Part shown: positions 1 to 9,243 of the stretch, piece by piece
Layout of the letters: each line of letters begins with the position of its first letter
Numbering within the stretch: the first letter of the stretch is position 1
Assembly: GCA_023078685.1 (NCBI GenBank)
Contig: JALGAS010000001.1
Location: 8,122,001-8,186,000, forward strand
Direction of reading: 5' to 3'
DNA length: 64,000 nt
Origin: Neopestalotiopsis rosae
Taxonomy: Eukaryota; Ascomycota; Sordariomycetes; Amphisphaeriales; Sporocadaceae
The notes under the pieces: generated by a model
Seen by the model: only the letters and a program-made list of their open reading frames with translations
Database searches by the model: none
Told to the model about the DNA's origin: nothing
Translations under genes and position numbers: made by a program

Positions 1-3000
1 AGTCTCCATACGGCAGGATGCCTTGCCAAAAGTCATCTCCTCGACATGGTAGACATCCTGGTGGACCACCGAGTCAAACCAGTCTACGCTCGCAGGCCAG
101 TCTGTACACTGCGGTACGATCTCAGCCAGGCCCATGCCCTCGTGTTGCGCGCTGGAAATGTGCTGATACTGTATGTACTCCAGCAGGTCCATACCAGTCC
201 AACCCTCCTCAAACTTGACGCGCACCGGCACGTATTGCCAGGTTGGTCCCATGACGGCATCCACGTTGGCCAAGTCGGTGTTACGACCGCTGACAACCTC
301 GCCAAAGACGACATCGCGGCGGCCGAGGCGCTTGGCGAGACACAGAGCCCAGGCGGCGGTAGGCAGCGTAGCTACCGTGATATCCTTGGGTCGAGCAGCG
401 ATACTGACGGTACGAGTGATGTCTCCGGGCAATCGTCTAGTGAGTGGCAGGTCGCACTTCAGAACAGAGAGCTCTGATCCCTTGAGCAGATCCCTCCAGT
501 AGTCGACGCTCTGTGGTATGCTCTTGTTGACAGTGTGGTATACAAAGTTGGAGAACGGTGCACTAGGTCTGAACGGCAGTCCGTCATACAGGGCACCGAG
601 CTGTCGTAGCAACGGTACCAAGCAGATCTCATCGTATTGCGCGTGTGAAATACGAATGATTAGACAGCTCTTGCCAGTGTCACCCCGTACGAGCATGAAC
701 TTGACAAAGACTGATCCAAGAGGCATCTTGGTCTGGACGTCTGTCTTGCACAAATTGTGCACAAATTTCTCAATCTTGCCCTCAATGTCGAATTCGTCCA
801 CCTGGGCAGTTACTGACTTCAACACGACGCCCAGGCATTGACCTTCGCTTTCCACGAACACGGTGCGTAAGATCTCATTTCGCTCAACGAGCTCTTGGCA
901 GCTGCGTAGGAGTCTTTCTCTGTCCACATCTCCATCGAGGTGGAAAAGTTCGTATCGAGTCGAGTAGCGAGGGAGCTTTACTGTGCCGTAGACTGCTACT
1001 TGTTGCAGAGGTCGGGTAGGGTATACGTCTTGTACGATCCAGTCTGGTCGAGCCAATGACTTCTGGATCTCCTGTAATCTATCGTCGGTCATCTCAAGCA
1101 GCGAGAAGGGCTTGACGACTTCTTCCTTGGTCTCCTTCGTCACAGATAGGGATTCCTTCAATACATTTGACATGTCGTACAATGTCCGATGCTTGAAAAT
1201 GTCCTTGACAGTAATTTCAAAGCCCTCTACACGGGTTTCAGCAACCAATTTCATAGCACCAATTGAGTCGCCCCCAAGAAGGAAGAAGCTGTCCTCAAGA
1301 CTAATCTCGTCTTCGGGGATACCAATGATTCGACTCCAAGCACTCCGCAATTTTCTCTGTTTCGCCGATGACACCGACACTTTGGTTGCTCGCTCAATCT
1401 TTTGCTTCTTCTCCTTGATGGGCTTCTCCACCAATGCGATGAGACCCTCAGAGTTGTACTTGGCCAGCTTTCCAGTTTTATAGACCTTTCCAACCTCGGC
1501 ATTGGGCAGCCACTTCGGCGAGACAATGGAATCAAGCTTGGCATCACCTGAGTAGCGAATTAAAAGTTCACCGGTTGCACCGATGGGAGAGAGCCGTGAA
1601 ACGTCGGTGGGGTCCACAATCCAAGCATCCATGACTTCAATCCCGTCGGGGATCAGCGATGAGCACACAGAGTTTGCGGCGGCTTGTGTGCTCAGCTGAG
1701 TAATCTCGACCTGCTCTGCAGTGTCCAGGACCTCAAGATCAGACAGTCTCTTGCCAGGGTATTCACAGAATTGCTGAGTCAATCTACCCAATTGAGTAAG
1801 CATTCTCTGCATCTGTGGGCTTTTGACCGTGTTGGAATCAAAGCTAGCCATGATCAAGAATCCTTTGGGGTCCAGCGAGCAAACAAGCATTAGAGCATAC
1901 GTGTTGAACTTCAAGGCTTCCTGAGCAGCTTCATCATCCCCAGCCGGCACGAAACCATTAGCAGGTTGGTCCTCGATCGAAGGAACCTCTTCGCCTTCAG
2001 TGCTGGGGTGGAGGACAAGTCCTGTCCTGAGTTCACATGCTTCCCTCGCATCCGGGCTCAGGCGACGTATATGCTGCAGACCAAAGTGCTCGTGCGGGAT
2101 GCTGAGGACGGATTGGTGGTGGACTTCCTGAAGGTACTCTGCGACAGTTGCATCAGGATTGACGGCTACACGAACTGGGATGGTTGCAATCATGGGTCCC
2201 TCGATCTCTTCGACTCCTGGAATTGGCGCATTTCGTCCGGTGAGCGTCTCACCGAATACGACATCATTGGAAGCAGTGTAAGCAGCGACCAGGAGAGCCC
2301 AGGCGCCCAAAATTGCAGTTGCTACCGTCGTGCCTCCGACTCTGGTTTCGACCGAAACATAGTGTTCGAGTAATGAATCGGCCTGCTGCTGATATCCGGG
2401 ATATGGCAGAGCAGGAAACTGCTCGCCATCAGCGCCATCGAGACGTTCCCTCCAGTAGGTCTCCGAGTCCTTGCGATCCATGTCGCCGAGATACTTGATG
2501 AAGTTCTGGAAACTGGCTGGGCGGGTGATGGTCTCGCCGTGGTATGCCTTGTTCACTCTCTCGACAACCAGGGGCATTGACCAACCATCATAAAGGGCAT
2601 GATGCATTGTCAGAACAAAATGTGCTTTTCCAGTATCTTCATCACCTGGTACGATGGCATAACGCACCAATGGCTTGCCTAGATCTACCGGGTCATTCCG
2701 ATCAGCAACGAGGAAGTCAGCCAAACTTTGCTCCTGAATCAAAGGGCAAACAAAGTCGTCCTTGACAACAACTTGCATCAGGCCTTGGCCCGGAATTTGG
2801 ACGATTCTTGTGCGAAGGATGGGGCAGTCTGCTGATGCAATCTTAAAGGCATCTGCAAGTTTCTGAGCGACGTCAATGCTTGACATTCCGACAACACGTT
2901 GAGCGACGTATGCTTCGGTGACCTTAGCTGACAATGCCATGAGACCTTCCTGCAAGGGTGTACAAGGGTAGACATCTTCGACTCTTTCGGGATCCAAATT

Positions 3001-5148
3001 GCAAAGCTCAGCTGTTTCTGTCTTAGCGGCCTCCTCCGACCATGTTTTGCTGAGCAGTGAAAATGGCAACACAGTGACGAATTCATCAGCAGTAGCTGGC
3101 TGTGCAACCTGAGCCATATCTTCGAGCACTGGGTTGGCAAATATCGCAGCCACCGAAAGTGATACGCCATGAGCTCGTGCAGCTGCGACTAGCCTCATTG
3201 CTCTGAGAGAGTCGCCTCCAACTGCGAAAAAGTTATCGGTGGCGCTTAGGTCGGCATCGGGGCCCAGGACGTCGCCCCAAATCGTGACCAATTTCTGCTC
3301 CATTTCTGTCGACGGTTCCCTCCTTTGTACCAATGCATTGGCAAAAGCAGCAACGTCTCGTCTGCTCATGGAGGCTCCAAGCTCCCGCAGTCGCTTTCTG
3401 TCCGTTTTTGCCGAAACCAGGAGGGGCATTGTTTGTAATGGGATATATGCGGCTGGCACCATGTAGATGGGAAGGTATTCTGAGAGTGCCTTGTTCATAC
3501 CAGTCAGAGCTTCTGTGACCTCTGCGGAAAATGATCCCAGGAGGTTCTCAAAGCTTGGAACAATGCCTGCCTTCTCTGATATGAATGCAACAAGCATTGG
3601 GTCACTGGTACCGCCGCCTGGCTTGATGACCTCAGCTGCGACTCGAGTCTCAGCGGGCAATTTATCGCGCATGTGGTGTTCGATTTCGGCAAGCTCGATA
3701 CGCTGACCTCTGAGCTTGACCTGTTGATCGCCACGACCAACAAAAATGATGGATCCATCAACGTCATATTTCACCAAGTCACCAGTCTTGTAGCATCGAC
3801 CGTGTCGTCCGAGGAATCCCTTGTAACCAGCTACAAGAAAAGCTGGGTCCTCAATGAAGACCTCTGAAGTCTTCTCTGCATTGCCCAGATAGCCAGGACC
3901 GACGATAGCACCCTCTACAATGAGTTCTCCGACCTCTCCAAGCGGTGTGAGTTTGTTGTGGTCGGCTGGGTCAACGATCCAAATAGCTCCACCGACACCT
4001 TTTCCAATGGTGACTTGCTGCTTGCCGTCGCGGCCGACCTGGTTGTTGATCGTGCATCCAACAGTACACTCTGACGGACCGTATGCGTTGACTACTTGGG
4101 TCTCCTTGCCCCATTTTGCAGCATCTCCGTTTGATATAGCTTCACCGCCGAGACCAAGCACTTCCAGAGATGGGATAATGTCGGAGTCGAGGACACGTGC
4201 AACGGAGGGCGTCATGTGGGCCATGTTGACATTCATTTTCCGGATCGCCCCGCTCAAGTCATTGACTCGGTCTGCTTCTGTAGGAATACAGAGACAACCT
4301 CCGTTTGCCAAAGTACACAGCATACAGTCGATGCACACGTCGAAAGCGTAGGACGCAAAGTCCAAAACACGGGAATGCTCTCGGTACCCGACCAGGTCGG
4401 CCCGTGGTATAGCACCACTGGTATAATTGACATGGGTGATGACACAGCCCTTTGGTATGCCGGTACTTCCCGAGGTGAACTGGATATAGAGATTGGCGCT
4501 TGCTGGCACCTCGGGCAGCGGGGAGTCGGATGGAATCTCGTGCGAATCGAACCATTCTGTAGCAAGAGCTACATGTGCTGCTGTTGGTGCTACGCTGTGG
4601 CCCAGAGTCGATTGTGCCAGCGAGGTCACAATATGGACTGCGCCGGTCAAGTCCACGATGGCGCGCAGTCTGCCCTCCGGCTGGCTAGGATCCATGAGGG
4701 CGAAAGCACCTCCTGCCTTCATGACGGCCAGAACAGCTACGCACGCCCATTTTGATTTTTCGAATAGCACTGGGACGATGGTACCAACACTGACACCAAT
4801 AGACGCGAGATATAGTGCCAAACGGTTGGAGTACGCTTCGACCTCGCCATATGTAAAGTCTCCGTCCCACGAGTTCACTGCCGCGCGGTTTGGATCCCGC
4901 TTGGCTTGTTCCGAGATGATTTCGTGCATGCAAGTAGACAATGTCGGTGGAACGGGTGTGTTCCAGCTCCATATTTGCTCGAGACTTGGGTTCTCTGCTG
5001 CGACAACATCGTTGGACAGCTCGTTTGGTGGTGTCGAGGTAGGAGTGTGAAAGGCTTCATCGTCAGATGCTTCGCCGGCGTAATCTTCCTGCAGATTGTG
5101 GTCGAGGGTCGCGCCGGCATTCGCCTCGTCAGCCATTGGGTTCGACAT
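1..5148 (-). CDS. Nonribosomal peptide synthetase, N-terminal 1716 residues (runs off left edge)
   Basis: One uninterrupted reading frame of 1716 codons runs from an ATG at 5148 to the window edge without an intron; a stop lies just upstream at 5187, so this is the true N-terminus. Domains read in order: adenylation A1 (about residues 57-590; FTSGSTGIPKG, NAYGPSE, YKTGD, GRGDQ, K581), carrier T1 (GGDSL, Ser647), condensation C1 (HHALYDGW, His849/His850), a relict adenylation segment (about 1165-1265), carrier T2 (LLGGDSI, Ser1295), and a second condensation domain C2 (SHAQYDE, His1502) still open at the edge. It would activate an amino or aryl acid on T1 and condense it with whatever is loaded on T2. 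Hand alignment gives an A1 pocket of D-V-D-H-G-G-A-V-G-K, unverified, so no substrate is named. It has no close partner gene to its right; any cluster must lie to the left. Confidence 0.95.
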   Translation of the reverse strand, partial: MSNPMADEANAGATLDHNLQEDYAGEASDDEAFHTPTSTPPNELSNDVVAAENPSLEQIWSWNTPVPPTLSTCMHEIISEQAKRDPNRAAVNSWDGDFTYGEVEAYSNRLALYLASIGVSVGTIVPVLFEKSKWACVAVLAVMKAGGAFALMDPSQPEGRLRAIVDLTGAVHIVTSLAQSTLGHSVAPTAAHVALATEWFDSHEIPSDSPLPEVPASANLYIQFTSGSTGIPKGCVITHVNYTSGAIPRADLVGYREHSRVLDFASYAFDVCIDCMLCTLANGGCLCIPTEADRVNDLSGAIRKMNVNMAHMTPSVARVLDSDIIPSLEVLGLGGEAISNGDAAKWGKETQVVNAYGPSECTVGCTINNQVGRDGKQQVTIGKGVGGAIWIVDPADHNKLTPLGEVGELIVEGAIVGPGYLGNAEKTSEVFIEDPAFLVAGYKGFLGRHGRCYKTGDLVKYDVDGSIIFVGRGDQQVKLRGQRIELAEIEHHMRDKLPAETRVAAEVIKPGGGTSDPMLVAFISEKAGIVPSFENLLGSFSAEVTEALTGMNKALSEYLPIYMVPAAYIPLQTMPLLVSAKTDRKRLRELGASMSRRDVAAFANALVQRREPSTEMEQKLVTIWGDVLGPDADLSATDNFFAVGGDSLRAMRLVAAARAHGVSLSVAAIFANPVLEDMAQVAQPATADEFVTVLPFSLLSKTWSEEAAKTETAELCNLDPERVEDVYPCTPLQEGLMALSAKVTEAYVAQRVVGMSSIDVAQKLADAFKIASADCPILRTRIVQIPGQGLMQVVVKDDFVCPLIQEQSLADFLVADRNDPVDLGKPLVRYAIVPGDEDTGKAHFVLTMHHALYDGWSMPLVVERVNKAYHGETITRPASFQNFIKYLGDMDRKDSETYWRERLDGADGEQFPALPYPGYQQQADSLLEHYVSVETRVGGTTVATAILGAWALLVAAYTASNDVVFGETLTGRNAPIPGVEEIEGPMIATIPVRVAVNPDATVAEYLQEVHHQSVLSIPHEHFGLQHIRRLSPDAREACELRTGLVLHPSTEGEEVPSIEDQPANGFVPAGDDEAAQEALKFNTYALMLVCSLDPKGFLIMASFDSNTVKSPQMQRMLTQLGRLTQQFCEYPGKRLSDLEVLDTAEQVEITQLSTQAAANSVCSSLIPDGIEVMDAWIVDPTDVSRLSPIGATGELLIRYSGDAKLDSIVSPKWLPNAEVGKVYKTGKLAKYNSEGLIALVEKPIKEKKQKIERATKVSVSSAKQRKLRSAWSRIIGIPEDEISLEDSFFLLGGDSIGAMKLVAETRVEGFEITVKDIFKHRTLYDMSNVLKESLSVTKETKEEVVKPFSLLEMTDDRLQEIQKSLARPDWIVQDVYPTRPLQQVAVYGTVKLPRYSTRYELFHLDGDVDRERLLRSCQELVERNEILRTVFVESEGQCLGVVLKSVTAQVDEFDIEGKIEKFVHNLCKTDVQTKMPLGSVFVKFMLVRGDTGKSCLIIRISHAQYDEICLVPLLRQLGALYDGLPFRPSAPFSNFVYHTVNKSIPQSVDYWRDLLKGSELSVLKCDLPLTRRLPGDITRTVSIAARPKDITVATLPTAAWALCLAKRLGRRDVVFGEVVSGRNTDLANVDAVMGPTWQYVPVRVKFEEGWTGMDLLEYIQYQHISSAQHEGMGLAEIVPQCTDWPASVDWFDSVVHQDVYHVEEMTFGKASCRMET

Positions 5149-5621
5149 CGCGGCTTGGACACTCGATGCCGGCGGCCGGGACAGTCAGTGAGTGTCGTCT
5201 ATTCTGGATCGGCCTGCTGCTAATTCGGACTATATGCAAGTGACCTGCGCTCAAACACACCAGCTACTGCACTCGAGCATTCAACATTGAGGATAAGTAG
5301 CTTGGTACGTTGGTAGAGGCAAGAGAGTGAATCGCTACAGATCTAGAATGGTGAACTTGGCCGTTCCATGGGCAAAGGGAACGATGGAGTAATTTACTGT
5401 TAGCAGCATGTCCATCGCTAAGCCGCCGACTGGATCATGCCGACTGCGGCACCCTGATCGGGCAAGCGACAAGGGCCATGACAAGACAAGTGGTTCCATG
5501 GTCTCATAGAGCTCCAGTTGTTACAAATCTGCAAATGCGAAGGGAGCCAGGGTCAAGTCTTGGGAACCCAACGGCGGATAGACTAAGTGCGATGCAGACG
5601 ACCCTGGGGCGGATCGGATTT

Positions 5622-5652
5622 GATCAGATAACTTTAAGCGGATCAGATAACT
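5622..5652. repeat. Direct repeat GATCAGATAACT, two copies
   Basis: Identical 12-base copies lie at 5622-5633 and 5641-5652, each containing GATAA. They are about 480 bp upstream of the NRPS start. They could be paired GATA-factor sites, but no function is shown. Confidence 0.6.
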
Positions 5653-7099
5653 CTATAGGGCAGTATGGCCATGGGCCAAGACTCGTTTCCTGCATATGAT
5701 CGTGGGGCCGGCGGCGATGCGTCATTAGACGGAGCTCGTAAGAGCCAAGCCTTACCCTGCGAAGAAGCTCGACGGGAGGCCGGGGTCCTTCGGGCTGTCT
5801 GCTGAGAAGGCCGACTTGGCCGAATCCGAGCTCTGATCCTCATTTGGCAACCTGATATCTCTATTGAAGATGGGCGAGTGCGCGAAATAAACAGGAAAGA
5901 CTCGTCTTGGATGATTTCAAATGCTCTTTGGTCCATTGCGCTCGCGTTACATCAACGGCCAGATGACTTGCTCATGGGCAGGCTGGGCGCTCGCGATGGA
6001 AAGGAAACCGGCCATGTCTTCCCAGAACAGCTAGGGGGTACGTAGGTTGAGTCGTAGTGCACGCTTGGTAGCCAACGACAACTCGCGAATAGAGCACCAT
6101 TTGGCGTTAACCGTACACCAAGCCAGCTACACGGCGGGTCTCTCGTGACGAATCGCCGGTAGACTAGAAACTCTTCCACGGTGAATTGTGGTGTGGTCGG
6201 GCAGGGGCTATGGCCATGTGGACGAGCTAGGCTGTGAAAATTTTTGCGACCGGATGGATTCATGGCAGACTTCGGGTCGCATTCAAAGGCAACCAGCTCG
6301 CTGTCGGACGTGATTGGGCCGCCGAGGGGGTCCGGATGACGGGATGGGGTCATTAGAGATTAATCTGATTAGATAAGATAATCTGCTCAGGGATCTCGCC
6401 GGTTCCACCAGCCAGGACTGCCAGGTACCTGAATTTCCGATTTCGGCTGCGATGTTGCCGCTCACTCTTACCATCTTTTCTGGCATCGAGATACCTGTTT
6501 GGAGTCTGATTTCGCCGATTTCTCAGCAGCCGAGGCCGCCTACCTCAGGACACATAACCGTGTCTGTGGCAAGCTCACCGCTATGCCAAGCTTGCCCGGC
6601 GATAGTGGAAAGATTTTCGGAAGCATACGCATCATTGCAGAATTTGCCTGAACGCAACGGCTCAAGTGAAGAAGAAGGTCTTCCTACATAACTGCCCGAA
6701 CTATTCCCAGGAGAATTCGTGCTTCACTGAATATTGTTTTCTGCTCGGTAGTTGACGGCACTTGTCATGGCTAGGTCAACCGCAGCTCCGCTACTGTTAC
6801 AAAAGTTGTTGCCATACGAAGTTTTCATCGCCGGAAGACTTCAGGTCGTACTTCGGAAAGACGGAACTGCCAGAATGCGTAGGTAAAGCGTCGGATCCGA
6901 ACATGGCTGGTTGCGAATGTGCCCAGTGTGAAGAGTGGTGGCATTATTGCACACAATTGCTCTCAATGGCGGTGTCACGGAGCAAGTGATGACCTCCGAG
7001 GTAAGCTCGGTCATAATGACCAGGTTGGCGCTTTGCTCCGGAATTATACTCAACCGTGGACAAATAATTGTTATACTTCAACGTAATGACACCAGCAAC

Positions 7100-7120
7100 T
7101 TTTTTTTTTTTTTTTTTTTT
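7100..7120. repeat. Poly-T tract (21 T)
   Basis: Homopolymer of 21 T in gene-free DNA. It may be an A-tail left by a retroposed sequence on the minus strand or a simple slippage tract; no flanking element was recognised. Confidence 0.8.
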
Positions 7121-7790
7121 GGGTTCCGGGCAGAAACGTTACAGAATGCGGCTGGGTCATGCGGCTCCTCGAAGCTTGCATTCAGCGCCTTTCGAATAGT
7201 TGACTTCTGTCTTGCTCTTCCCGCATATCCCAAGCTGATTTGAATACTTCTCTGAACAAGTGAGACAAAAATCCGAAGTTGTTTGCGAGTCTGCTGGAGA
7301 CTTTTGAAGCTTGATGGACAAGATCCACAGCATTAGGCTTTGAGTATGCAGCACGGCCGACCCATCATGGAGGTACGTACATGGTCTTTAGATAGTGTGG
7401 TGAGTGAGTGCCAGACCACTGGAGTAGAAGTTGCGGGTGGGTAATTGAGACATTAATGGACGCGCTCTGAGTCGCGACCCACGGCGACCTGTCTGCTGTC
7501 AATTATTTGCAAGAATAAAAAATTGCATACGATAGACGTATAACGTAGAAATACGGAGGGCCATGGATTGTTGGACAAAAAAGCTGAATCTTGCTAAATT
7601 GTCAAGTTCATTGCGCCGTTTATTGAAAAAGACCCCCGATTCGCATTTCGCATCTATCGTAGCTGCCAATTGACTGCTGAGAACTCCCTAAACGTCACGT
7701 GCTAAAATTCCTCCCACCCCTCGATTTTTGGGCACATCTCTTCAATCGCCGCCTGTCCGTATCCCAACCTCCGTTGGCGCTAACGGGTTA

Positions 7791-7813
7791 CGATAAGTGA
7801 CGATAAGTGACGA
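7791..7813. promoter_or_regulatory. Tandem GATAAG repeat upstream of the SANT gene
   Basis: The ten-base unit CGATAAGTGA occurs twice in a row (7791-7800, 7801-7810) followed by CGA. Each unit holds a GATAAG core of the kind bound by fungal GATA factors such as AreA. It lies about 190 bp upstream of the ATG chosen at 7999, in the promoter or 5' leader. Confidence 0.5.
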
Positions 7814-7998
7814 CAATCAACGTTTCAGTCCCGATATTTTCTACCGTTCAACTACAGATCACTAGACAAGTCGTTCTTGGACGGATTTATATCGGGGCTT
7901 CCCGCCAGGCCGCCGACGTCGAGAAGCCTTTCCAACGACACGGCCTGCGGCAACGGGCCCCGAGGCAAAGTCAAAAATACAGACGACCGCACACAGCC

Positions 7999-9243
7999 AT
8001 GGCTGACGGCGACGCGCGCGGGGCCGACAGGCGGACGCCACGCTTCAGCTGGAATCCCGCCTACGAGGCCACCTTTTTCCGGTCACTCTGCGAATCGATA
8101 CAATTAGGCTTCAAGGAGAACCACAGCTTCAAGGCCGGGGCGTGGGAGCGAGCAGCCATCGCGCTACGCGACAAGCACGCGGCATATCCCGAGAAGAGTC
8201 ATTTGATCAACAAGGCTGACAATGCCCGGAAGAGGTTTCGCATGTGGCGTGGGCTAAGAGAAGATCCCGAATTTCTCTATAATCCCAACACGCGCATGGT
8301 AAATGCTAGTGAGGAGGCATGGCAGAGTCATTTCGAGGTAGGTCAAACACCAATGTGTTATACTGCGAGGCACCAATTTGGGTTGTATATATTAATATGG
8401 AAATTGTATCTGCAGAAAGAGCCACTCTCAAAAGCTCTACGTGGGAGACCGTTCGATCATGAAGAGTACATGGAGATTCTGTTTCCCGATGTGATTGGTT
8501 CTGGTGGTGCCCCGAAGCGTGTCATGAAGAAGCGAAAGGGGCCAGACGGAACACCTCTTGCAGTCGACAACTCCATCAACCAGGGCCAGAATGTCATGGA
8601 TTTGACGTTGGACTCGAGCCTTTATTCGCAAACTTCTACACACAACGCGACACAACAACCGCAACCGACCACACAAACATCGAGTAATGCTCAGTCCGTC
8701 ACACATTCTACCACTGCAGGAGTGTCATCGCAGACACCTGCAGGTAGTATCACTGCACTTACACCCCCCGACGAAACCCCAAACACGGCTCATAACCGAA
8801 GACGAGTTCCGGGCGAAGGAGAGAGACGCAGAGGCCGGCCTTCAAGATTCTCTTCCAATATATACAATAATTCTCCAGCCGCGGCTACATCCCTCAATCT
8901 TGGTCCAACGCCACCAGCCAATCCTTCTCGCTCACAACCCTTGCACTCTTCCTTTAGTTCATCAGCGCTCGTTGAGGATGGCATCTTGCTGTTAGCCGAG
9001 GCTTTGAAGAGTCGCAATCCACCTAAATGGCCTGAGCAAGCCATGGAGATTCTGTTCCGGGATTTCTCTGATGAAGACCCAGACTTACAGCTTAAGATTG
9101 CTGAGAAGGCATTTGCAGATGAGAACAAAGCCATGATGTTTGTCAAAGCAACACCCGAATTACGAAGGCACTGGGTTGGAAGACTACGCGAGGTCCATTC
9201 CCGTACGCAGGTATTAGGACGCGTCGGGGAGGAGGCTTCCTAG
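7999..9243 (+). CDS. Myb/SANT-like domain protein with AT-hook
   Basis: Spliced product of 388 aa, with one intron of 78 nt (8338-8415, GTAGGT...CTGCAG). The intron is a multiple of three without a stop, so it is easily missed as coding. Residues about 13-140 match the Myb/SANT-like domain pattern: conserved tryptophans (W18, W49, W83, W108), a basic helix, then the trailing segment RPFDHEEYMEILFPD. A basic run KRVMKKRKG follows, then a Ser/Thr/Gln-rich low-complexity stretch, an AT-hook core RRRGRP at about 250-255, and a helical C-terminus. The start at 7999 has a strong context (GCCATGG) and precedes the domain directly; an in-frame ATG lies further upstream only in leader-like sequence. 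Probably a nuclear DNA-binding protein. This domain family is shared with Harbinger-type transposon partners, but no transposase is next to it. Confidence 0.75.
   Translation: MADGDARGADRRTPRFSWNPAYEATFFRSLCESIQLGFKENHSFKAGAWERAAIALRDKHAAYPEKSHLINKADNARKRFRMWRGLREDPEFLYNPNTRMVNASEEAWQSHFEVGQTPMCYTARHQFGLYILIWKLYLQKEPLSKALRGRPFDHEEYMEILFPDVIGSGGAPKRVMKKRKGPDGTPLAVDNSINQGQNVMDLTLDSSLYSQTSTHNATQQPQPTTQTSSNAQSVTHSTTAGVSSQTPAGSITALTPPDETPNTAHNRRRVPGEGERRRGRPSRFSSNIYNNSPAAATSLNLGPTPPANPSRSQPLHSSFSSSALVEDGILLLAEALKSRNPPKWPEQAMEILFRDFSDEDPDLQLKIAEKAFADENKAMMFVKATPELRRHWVGRLREVHSRTQVLGRVGEEAS

Larger units (their letters stand above)
5149..7998. other. Gene-free stretch upstream of the NRPS
   Basis: No convincing coding region was found on either strand. 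The stretch holds the NRPS promoter, a direct repeat near 5622-5652, GATAAG-type sequence near 6373, a 21-T run at 7100-7120, a CACGTG box at 7696-7701 and the leader of the SANT-domain gene. Confidence 0.6.

Noticed and set aside
4216..5050. Plus-strand frames of up to 185 codons opposite the NRPS
   Set aside because: Shadows of the continuous NRPS frame on the minus strand, which carries all the domain motifs.
6354..6392. AGATTAATCT palindrome with GATAAGATAATC nearby
   Set aside because: AT-rich short motifs expected by chance in gene-free DNA; no gene within 1 kb to regulate.
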